64,000 nucleotides of DNA from Oikopleura dioica. Taxonomy: Eukaryota > Chordata > Appendicularia > Copelata > Oikopleuridae. The translations under genes were made by a program, and so were the position numbers. The notes beneath the pieces were generated by a model that was not told the origin of the DNA, ran no database searches, and saw only the letters and a list, made by a program, of their open reading frames with translations. Positions within the stretch are counted from its first letter, which is position 1. Every line of letters starts with the position of its first letter. Positions 55,880 to 64,000 of this stretch are shown here, piece after piece. Location: assembly GCA_907165135.1 (NCBI GenBank), contig OU015567.1, positions 8,499,001-8,563,000 of the forward strand, in the 5' to 3' direction.

Positions 55880-57826
55880 CAATTAAAAATTCATCTTCTG
55901 GATCCCAATTTTCAAGCTTTTGGTACTTTCTTGGCTTCGTTGCTTACCTTATTATTGGCGCCCTGATTTTCATTGTTATTGAAAGTCCAAATGAAGTATG
56001 ATTTTTTCTTCTTAGAAATTTTTCTTAACTTTCCAAGCTGAAAAAATGCGCGGAAAAACGAGCACAATGGAAAGAAGAGCAAGAGACATTTGGAGACATG
56101 TACTTTTATACATTTGGCCTGAATGGGAAATTCTGCTCGGGAGTCAGGAGATACAAAGAGGTAATCAAAGGATTCGAATCGACCACCGAGTCGTTATTTC
56201 CATTGCATGAATAGACATGTCGTTGATGAAATGACGAGCTATTTTCAGACAAGTATGGGCCGGTTCGACAAAACTGTTGAGGACATGTTCTTTGAGTGGA
56301 TGTCTCACGATTGTGACAGCCAGAGCAATATTGCCCTTCAAGTAAAACGGAGCTATCAAAAATCATTTTTCAAATAATATTTCTTACACAGCAAAAGTAT
56401 GATGAACTCTCGCAATCGTTAAAGTTTGAGTATGGCAATTTCTTCACGTTTGCACAGAACATTTCCGACCAGAAGAAGAACTTTGACGAGGAGACGATTG
56501 TTTTGAAAGGCGATGTACTAAGAAGCATAATGCAGAAATCGACGATGATGGTTGTGAGGTAAAGCTTATTTATTAAATATTTTGACAAAAATGATGTCAC
56601 AACGATGAAAAGCTACGTTTAACTTTATCTAAGAAAACCGTGAAAATTGTGCTCTGGCCACTTTCCAACGCATTTATCATTTCATCTATTGATAGCAATC
56701 GTTGTCCAACAACTCTACATTTCTAGGAAATATACGGAGCTGGAAACAGCTTGCAACATGAAGTGGAACTTTCATAACTCTCTCTTCTTCGCGGGCACTG
56801 TAGCCACCACTATTGGATATGGAAAACTGACTCCACAAACCGCGCTCGGCAGACTTTTTTGCATTGTTTATTTATCTGTGGGGATCCCTTATTTCGCGTT
56901 TCTGACGTCTACCTTGTCCGATAGCCTCAACGCCCAACTTGGAAGGAAAATTGGTCTCAAATTAATAACTTCACAATTTAAAGAATTGATGGACCTTCTC
57001 TCAGGCTCGATATGAAGTTTCAGAAGTCAAAAGACAAAGAACGACACTTTCGCATATCTCCTTTTAAATTTCTTTACTTCGCGGGTGGCATTATTTTGAT
57101 TCTAGCTGTCCCTTCTGCCGTCTTTACGATCTTAGAAGGCTGGTCAAAGGTATTCAATATATCGATATCAGCTGTTCAAGCATCTTTTCTAGTTGGAATC
57201 GTTTTATTTTTCAATTATTTCCTTGTCAACAATCGGATTCGGCGACTACATCCCTCGCAATACTCCTCCTAACTCTATGGGTAACACTAGAATCTATCAA
57301 AATGAAGACGACCTACTTCAGCTACGCATGTCAAAAACAACATTGAGTGCTTGAACGAGCTAGCGAACCCGATCCCGCCGAATCGCGAGGGTCAGATCTC
57401 AGCCTGCGTACCGGTAAAACTCGATAAAAAAAGGCTGAAGCTAACCATTGTAAGACAAAATACCCAGCAAAGGCAGAAGCGCTTTTCGAAATTTACAGAA
57501 TTGGTTGTTTCTTGTGGCTCTCCTTTGGCTTACAGTGGCTTGGTGGGCTCATCTCTCAAATATGGTGAGTTCAAAGTTAGGTTCAAATAGAGACGCAACA
57601 CTACATATATACAATAGCATCGTCAAATGAATAATTAAGCAATTCGCTGCGCAGCACCAAGAAGAAATTATCAAAGCCGATATTTCGCTGCAGATATCTG
57701 GCCCGATTTCAAGCATTTCTCGCTCATCGCCACTCCTCGGTAATCGAATCATTACGGCAACCTGCATTAAGAAATACTTCTTCAGGGAGATGCTCTGTAT
57801 TTAAACGACCTATAACTTATAGGTAG
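55880..57826 (+). CDS. Two-pore-domain (K2P) potassium channel, copy B
   Basis: Exons 55880-55995, 56038-56160, 56249-56341, 56392-56558, 56727-56945, 57005-57149, 57193-57280, 57322-57413, 57473-57564 and 57640-57826 repeat the phase pattern of copy A exactly. Both pores (TTIGYG; STIGFGDYIP) and four TM segments are intact. The same GA-AG intron (56946-57004) and the same 58-59-bp intron before the TM4 exon are present, so the splicing is conserved. The last codons differ: the foldback element inserted in the final codons, and the frame stops at TAG 57824-57826, inside the element, replacing the last residues of copy A (ITVIV) with ITYR. As in A, the first coding exon with the initiator Met was not found. 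Substitutions are few and mostly silent or conservative. Confidence 0.85.
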
Positions 57827-58770
57827 GTAAACTTGATGAAAAATGAGCTCTTTTTAGAGCTTATAAATCAGGGAATATAATACAGTTTTAGATTCCTCAG
57901 AAGCTGGGGATCATTTTGACTATTCATACTTGGGGGTTTTGCTCATGCCCTGAGGGGTTTTAGGCCTTCCAAAGTCCCGAAATTTGGCCAATCTAGGTTA
58001 GGGGCTCATAACTTTTCTTCTCCCCACTTCTGGAGAAAGCCCACTATATGAGCTTGTAGAGGAGGCTCTAACGGTTCAGAATATGTATAGAAAACCACCG
58101 GACACCCCCAATTCTAGAGCCTCTAGAAGGCCCGGAAGTTGAGGAAGTCACCGAAAAATCAGTACTTTTTTCCGAAAATAGAGTAAAAGTGCAATATTTT
58201 CATCGGAAATCGTTAGAAAAACGTTTTTAATGACATTCTGACGCACAAAATTTACTCTTGGGTCATTTGAGGTCACGTGGGGTCATATTGTGAGAAAAAA
58301 TTGAATTTCGTAAGAACTCACCCCGGGAGGACCCCAGACTAAATTTTGTACGTAAGAAAGTCATTTGAATGTTTTTCCAACGATTTCCGATGAAAATATT
58401 GCACTTTTACTCCATTTTCGTAAAAAAGTACTGATTTTTCGGTGACTTCCTCAACTTCCGGGCCTTATAGAGGCTCTAGAATGGGGGGTGTCCGGTGGTT
58501 TTCTATACATATTCTGAATCGTTAGAGCCTCCTCTACAAGCTCATATAGTGGGCTTTCTCCAGAAGTGGGGAGAAGAAAAGTTATGAGCCCCTAACTCAG
58601 ATTGGCCAAATTTCGGGACTTTGGAAGGCCCAAAACCCCTCAGGGCATGAGCAAAACCCCCAAGTATGAATAGTCAAAATGATCCCCAGCTTCTGAGGAA
58701 TCTAAAACTGTATTATATTCCCTGATTTATAAGCTCTAAAAAGAGCTCATTTTTCATCGAGTTTACCTAC
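57823..58770. mobile_element. 948-bp foldback element
   Basis: The left end GTAGGTAAACTTGATGAAAA and the right end's complement GTAGGTAAACTCGATGAAAA begin arms of roughly 400-460 bp that are near-perfect reverse complements, with a short loop near 58290. It is flanked by TTATAG at 57817-57822 and 58771-58776; duplication unit A has the sequence once without insertion. There is no ORF of transposase type. Long TIRs with almost no loop define a foldback-type MITE; the superfamily is unclear. Confidence 0.9.
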
Positions 58771-59529
58771 TTATAGGCTATAAGATAAGGACGAAGATTG
58801 GAAATAAAGTTATTCGCAGATTCACTTTATTTGAATTCGTTTTCAAGATTTCTTGTTCATTTATTTTCAATAAGTTGTTTTTCTGGCAACATGTTATGTA
58901 CAAAAATGGCACACTGTTAGTATAAATAATTGAAGATGCTTGCTTGTAGGTTAGAATTGTTGGAAACTTTATTTGATGATAGTTAAAAGGGCTTTATGAA
59001 ACAGAATCTACATGAAATATTATTGATGGACGGAAGTTAGCGACGATATTGGAATTGAAGTGCAAATGGAATATGTAATATATCATATCATATAATTTAT
59101 ATGTTTGTTGGAAAGTGCAACTTTTCTCTGTGAATCGGCAACTAACTCCACGGGTCATGCTCGTTGAGTCTTCTGAAGGAGTGAAAATGGCTGCAGCTGT
59201 TTTCTCCGAGAGCCAGTGAAGAGTTGAAGAAATTTGGGTTTAAATTAAATAGACGCTCGCAAACTTGGAAACATGTAATTGTGCTTTCTCTGATCGAGGT
59301 GCGTCCTAGAATTAATAAGTTGTATACAAAAAGATATTGTTGATTCTAACCTCGAAATTTCTTTCGGCAGCACCAGGAAGGTCCAATTTTGTACACAGGA
59401 TGATTGACTATTGAAAGCATAATATTTCGATTGGGAATATTTTTGTTCTGGAGACACAGTGTCCAGATAATTGGCTCATACCAAAGCTCGTACCTTGATT
59501 TATTCAGTTTCAATGACAGTATGACAATC

Positions 59530-61032
59530 TTACCTTTCTTCTGAAATAGGAACGTCGATAAATGTCCTGCAGAAATACTCGGCTAGCGTGGAAAAATATC
59601 TTTTCATCGTAAATGCAAGTGATAGATTGGACGTTTCTTTTGAAGTGAATGCTGGAATCAGCGAGTTCGCCATGATCAAAAAGAAGTTGAATGAGAAGAC
59701 AGAAGCGTCGAGGAAGACAGTGAGATACTTGACGAGAAAGTTCTTTGGAATTCTGACTCTTTCGGCGCTCTGAGCTTGAATTATCCCTGACGTTCGGGAT
59801 AGAATTCGCGCAAATGTCTCCAGCTCGTCCGGGAGCATGGGCAGCACACGGAACATCTCGTTGATGTCGGCAATACAGTTCTCATCGAGAAGATACTCCA
59901 TTAATCGGTTGGCGACTGCTCCTTGCGGCTCGGAAAAATAAGACGACGCTGGAACCGTGTCGAAGTCGAGATGCATGTTCGACGCCAAGAATTTTCCATA
60001 AATCGACTTGATTTTGCTGAATTTCGATTGTTGAATGAGTTGTCGCGTTTGCCAGTGCAGTAGGTCTTCGACTCGCACCAATCCGAGCGCGATGAGGAGG
60101 AAGTACTCGCCGTGATCGTCCTTGCTCAATTTGCAGTTGCCCATTCCTCGGTTTTCATAAATTGGCGTCTCGTAGAAGCCAAGAAAGAACTCAAGCCACA
60201 CATCTTTGCCAAACGCCTCCTGTATTGGCTGAATCATGGATTCGACGATGAGGGCTCGACCGTGAGCGCCTAACTCGATTTTTGAAATGGACCTTTTATC
60301 AAACTGTCGTGCGAATAGCTTCAAATGAATAAATAAAACCACCAAGTCAAGGATCCAAATTTCTCGCACGGAATGATATCGAGATTTTATGAAGGCCTCG
60401 TAGATCAAAACCAGCATCATTTTCGAGTTGGAGAAGTTGACTGATCGTTCAAAGCCAACCTTGTCTCTTAGTGCTTTGGTTGCCATGCCCATTCGTCGCT
60501 TAATTACTGTGCTTCTCTCTAAATTCGGGTTCATAAACGCTGTGATTGTCACGATCAGGAGTCGACGGCATTGTTCTCTGACTTCTTCTCGATCAATAGG
60601 GCACTCTTCTGCATCTGGGAGGAGATTTTTCGTGTAAAGATGACTGAGAAGCCTCTGGGTCGTGCCCTGCCGCTGCGTGATGTTTAAAATCATATTTATC
60701 AGCTGCGGCTTCTTCATGCCGGAACCAGGATTCTCAACAATTTTTATGCCGTGTTCTCTTCCTTGATTTCTCATGTAGCGACTCTCCAGCGCGAGAGAGT
60801 GCTCGCAAATGCTCATGATCGGCGACACCAGAACAGCAGAGTCGCACGAGCAGCCGCATTCTTCTTGACTTTCTGACTGGGATACTTTTGTGAAGCGCTC
60901 TTCTTTATTTTCTAACAGAAGTGTTTTAGACGAAGGAGAGGTTCTTTCGAAGACTAATTCTGATTCAGCCTCACTCAAGTCCGACACCGACATTCGATCT
61001 CTATAATTTATTTCCAAAACGAGCTTTTTCAA
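59530..61032 (-). CDS. Unrecognised 500-residue protein
   Basis: A long open frame of 500 codons from ATG at 61032 without an intron, unusual among its neighbours. The N-terminus is acidic and Ser-rich with a Cys cluster (EECGCSCDSAV). From about residue 100 it looks largely alpha-helical, with repeated Leu/Ile-rich helices (MILNITQRQGTTQRLLSHLY; EIWILDLVVLFIHLKLF; DELETFARILSRTSGI). No signal peptide and no convincing membrane segment except the hydrophobic VFSFNFFLIMANSLI near the end. I do not recognise the family. A possible GT donor (AAAGGTAAG) just before the stop and an open stretch at 59270-59440 on the same strand hint at a further exon, but I could not join them in frame. Confidence 0.65.
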   Translation of the reverse strand: MKKLVLEINYRDRMSVSDLSEAESELVFERTSPSSKTLLLENKEERFTKVSQSESQEECGCSCDSAVLVSPIMSICEHSLALESRYMRNQGREHGIKIVENPGSGMKKPQLINMILNITQRQGTTQRLLSHLYTKNLLPDAEECPIDREEVREQCRRLLIVTITAFMNPNLERSTVIKRRMGMATKALRDKVGFERSVNFSNSKMMLVLIYEAFIKSRYHSVREIWILDLVVLFIHLKLFARQFDKRSISKIELGAHGRALIVESMIQPIQEAFGKDVWLEFFLGFYETPIYENRGMGNCKLSKDDHGEYFLLIALGLVRVEDLLHWQTRQLIQQSKFSKIKSIYGKFLASNMHLDFDTVPASSYFSEPQGAVANRLMEYLLDENCIADINEMFRVLPMLPDELETFARILSRTSGIIQAQSAERVRIPKNFLVKYLTVFLDASVFSFNFFLIMANSLIPAFTSKETSNLSLAFTMKRYFSTLAEYFCRTFIDVPISEER

Positions 61033-61316
61033 GTAGAAAAGCTTAAATAAACCACAAGGGTCAAAGTGTAAAATTTACATTGCAAGTGATGCAAATACCA
61101 GTTGATTTACAAGCTCCCTGCTTGAAAGTATCAAGATTAATACACACGATAAGGGCAGTTGAGAACAGGACTGGACAGAAAAAAATTCTAGTCATTTCAA
61201 ACGTTAATTAAGCTACTTCTTTGGAATAGAAAGGATGGTGAAACCAACAGAGAACAAGGGAAAGGTGATGGATGATTTTGGAATTTGGAACTAGAAATAA
61301 GAAACAGAAGATAGGA

Positions 61317-64000
61317 TTAGACTTTGAACGACTGGCGTAACGATTCACGGGCTTCGTCGACAGCCATACTTTGACTTTGTTGCGCCTCGAGTTGCTTCTG
61401 CGACTTCGTCTTTCCGTAGTACTTGGGATGGTAGAAGACACCAAAGGTCTTGTCTTGATGCAGCTGCTCGCCCTTTTTGAAGTAGGACGCTGGATGAACA
61501 GGGCGAATTTCGGGCTGGTTCGCCTTCTCGTACCACTTTCGTCGTTTGAGGCCGTCGAGCCAACCTCTCGGCTCAGGACCAGGGCAGTTTTCGGGAATTC
61601 CAGTTTTGAGAACAACCAATCGAGGCGCAGTTTCTACCTGATAAAGGGGATAGACGATGTAAGAAAGTGAGAAAAATTACCTCTTCAGGAATGCCCCAGA
61701 AAATCGCCCCATCTGGGGGTGCTTCAGGACCAAGTTCAGCGGGATCGACGAATGCCTTGGGCTCCCGGTATGCGACGATGTCATCATCAAAAGCGACCTG
61801 TCCCTTTGAAGCTAAATCTTCAGGATATGGACGGCCGAGGACCTTGGAGCACTGGAGCGGATGCATGAACTGGAGTGAGCCAGCACGCGCAAAGTCCGGG
61901 TCATAGTCAAATCGAGCAGGATCCAGTAGCTTTTTGTGAAGTTCGGAGATTTCTCCTTCCTTGTACTTTCGGACCTAGTGAGTAAAAAGTCATGAGCATG
62001 ATTCCAAATCAAGGTTAATTTACCTGTTTCTCTTTTTCTTCAGGAACTTTGACTTGTCTGCTACGCGGCTTCCAAGCTCCCCAATCTCGATCTTCTCGAT
62101 CGCCAGCGTCTTGTCTAGTTGTCTCCGACTCCGCCTGAGTGAAACAAATCAACTCGAGTACAAAATTTGCAGATCTTACCTTCTTGTTCGCCGAATCATA
62201 TGTCCGAAGTTCGGACTCATCAACATCGTAGGACTGTTCCTTCAGCGGCTTGTCGGGGTCTTCTCCGACTCGTTTCATCCAGGACGCATCGAATTTCTTG
62301 GATTTCTTCTTTTTCTTCTCTTCCCCAAGAACTACAAAATAAATTCTACCAACTGGTTATCATTTGAAAAACAACCTTCTCCGTCGACGTCTTTTCGCTT
62401 TTTGGCTTTTGTGCCTTTTCGTCGATTTTGGTTTCCTTCACCCCAGCCGAACTCCTCTGAATCGTCCTGAAAAGTGGATTTAGTTCATCACGAAGGAAAA
62501 GTCGTTCTTACCTTTTCGAAGACGGGCTCTTTGAGGAATGATGGAAGATCTTCTTTTTCCTTCTCCGTTTTTTCTTCTTTTTTCTCCTCTTCTCCAGCAA
62601 GAGCTTGCGCAGCTTCAGAATTAAGATTGAGTTCGATCTTTTTCGTCTCTTCCTTCTTCTTTTTCCAGGTGGAGCCGAAGCCACCTGCATATTTCGAGCG
62701 CTTAGGCTTTTCATCCTTTTTGGCAACGGTGTCTTTTGTGCCTGAGAAGAGACCGCCAGTTCCTGTATCGCCAAAGAACGCGGAGGGATCAAACTCGAGG
62801 TTTTCTTCTTCGAGCACGACATTATCCTCCTAAATTTAATTTTTGGTTGATTCAATGATTGAAAAGTGCGATTCACCTCTTTCTTATCTGGTTTCTTGAC
62901 ACCTTCAACAGCGAAACGCGTATCTTCAGCACGTCTCTTCAAGTATTGCTCCATTTTTGTCTTTCCAGATTGCTGATACAGTTGTTGCTTCTGGTAGTCG
63001 CGGACAGCCATGTTCGCCGCATCCAACACTGCGTTTTCATCAGGAAGATCCTGGACGAATTCAGGAAGTTCTCTGAAAAAAAAAATAGTAAAAATATATC
63101 AAACAAGCTGAGAGTCACACCGTTGAGTTGGCGGCAGGTGATCTTCAGAGACTTCTACAAATTGCTGCTCGTAAGTTTCCCTGGGTCGCTGGCGAAGACC
63201 AGTTTGCTGTTGCCAATGTTTGGGAAGACCCTTGAGAGGACCTTCTTTGTGAATGCCTACACCCTGGCCGGGTCCACCTTCTTCTGGAAGATATTTTGGA
63301 GTCTCGCCCTTTCGACCGAAGAGCTTCTTTTTCGCTGCGATGGTTGCTTCCGTGCTTGTTTCTTCATTTGGTTTCGCAGAAAAGTCGAAAGAAAAGGTGT
63401 CGCCCTCTTCTGCTCTTATGTCGCTATCCTGAGCATTTGCGGCGGTTCCATACATGCTCCATTCTTTTACTCTTTCGCTCTTTCTCGCAGCAGGTTTTTT
63501 GATGTCTGGAGCGGCAGAGATTGTCGATTCTCCATAGATGGCGTTCGGATTAAATTTTGCCGCCATCGCTCGACGCCTTTCAGCGCGTTCCTCATCTTCT
63601 TCCGACTCCGAAGACGATGAAATTTGGACCTCCTCTCCCGCGGGATTGATCATTTCTCCCGGCTGGTTGATGTTCGTCGCCGAAGCGTTCATCACAGTTG
63701 TCGTCAGCGTTTTTGGGTCCATAGTTTCCGTCGCCTTTGCCATCCATGGAGGAAGACGACTTCCACGCTGCCGTTTCTCCGCGCTTTCATCCTCCGATTC
63801 AGTCTCGTCCGAATCAAGATCCGATGATTTAAAACGATGCCGATCTCGACGGAATCTTTCGAGTTTGATGAATTGGAGGGCGTCGTCCTGGGTCGGCAAG
63901 AAGTTGGTTCCCACTGTGGAGGACTGGATTGCACGGGGGCCACGGACAGTGTTGAGCATTCTTTGCATGCGCATGAACTTCTGCTTTTCAGTTTCGTTCA
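61317..64000 (-). CDS. Acidic/Lys-rich nuclear-type protein, 5' end outside window
   Basis: About eight exons on minus, joined mostly in phase 0 by short GT-AG introns, end at 61317; the first exon runs off the right edge. The visible protein (over 750 residues) starts with a mildly basic segment (QRMLNTVRGP), then Ser/Asp/Glu-rich tracts with casein-kinase-like sites (SDLDSDETESEDESAEKR), a GPLKGLPKHWQQQTGLRQRP motif, a Lys/Glu-rich low-complexity region and an ordered C-terminal part with Trp/Tyr/Pro (DPARFDYDPDFARAGSLQF; PPDGAIFWGIPEE; ending ESLRQSFKV). Composition and charge suggest an RNA- or chromatin-associated nuclear protein. I could not match it to a named family. Confidence 0.7.

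Larger units (their letters stand above)
55640..59270 (+). repeat. Tandem duplication unit B (contains K2P gene B)
   Basis: This is the second copy of the unit at 49302-55639, from AAGACAGAAACG to the second CGCTCGCAAACTTGG. It lacks the 3.57-kb element but carries a 948-bp foldback element near its 3' part. Without that insertion it is about 2.7 kb. Confidence 0.85.

Overview
This is animal nuclear DNA from a very compact chordate genome, most likely the larvacean tunicate Oikopleura dioica or a close relative. The reasons are dense genes on both strands, many introns of about 40-60 bp, some introns that only make sense with GA or GC donors, a Ty3/gypsy-type LTR element with an env gene (the 'Tor' type known from Oikopleura), and chordate gene content (a Six3/6 homeobox gene, a fibronectin, an SLC35E3 orthologue). 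The species call is inference; no marker gene was compared.

Layout. 1-4.8 kb: no convincing gene, one TTAA-flanked MITE. 4.8-5.9 kb (+): Six3/6 homeobox gene. 5.9-8.9 kb: long non-coding stretch with a hAT-like MITE and AT-rich palindromes. 8.9-11.6 kb (+): secreted animal haem peroxidase. 12.1-21.2 kb (-): a large modular matrix protein with FN1, FN2, Ig and about 18 FN3 domains plus a terminal FN1, that is, a fibronectin. 22.1-23.3 kb (+): mitochondrial carrier. 23.4-24.2 kb (-): divergent homeobox gene lacking Asn51. 24.28-33.78 kb: complete LTR retroelement with identical LTRs, gag, pol and env and an extra antisense ORF. 34.3-36.2 kb (+): SLC35E3-like transporter with minisatellites in its last intron. 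36.4-38.6 kb (-): unrecognised nuclear-type protein. 39.8-41.7 kb (-): DH-PH RhoGEF. 42.4-43.3 kb (+): claudin-like four-TM protein. 43.5-44.8 kb (-): unresolved or decayed gene. 46.3-47.1 kb (-): thioredoxin-UBX fusion, head to head with a 51-residue gene at 47.2 kb (+). 47.7-48.8 kb (-): Thr-rich secreted protein with a Ly6/uPAR-like domain. 49.3-59.3 kb: tandem duplication of a two-pore potassium channel gene (+). Copy A carries a 3.57-kb hAT-like element at a splice donor, and copy B ends in a 948-bp foldback element. 59.5-61.0 kb (-): unrecognised 500-residue protein. 61.3 kb to the right edge (-): acidic/lysine-rich protein, 5' end outside the window.

Most multi-exon models were built by hand and checked by reading-phase continuity; several are consistent across every junction (Six3/6, peroxidase, SLC25, SLC35E3, RhoGEF, claudin-like, Trx-UBX, Ly6-like, both K2P copies). 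The genes are unrelated neighbours rather than a pathway. The most unusual material is the mobile DNA (an env-bearing, apparently recent retroelement; an element that supplies part of a splice donor; a MITE that makes up nearly a whole intron) and the domain architectures (fibronectin with RGD in an Ig domain; Trx-UBX; homeodomain without Asn51).
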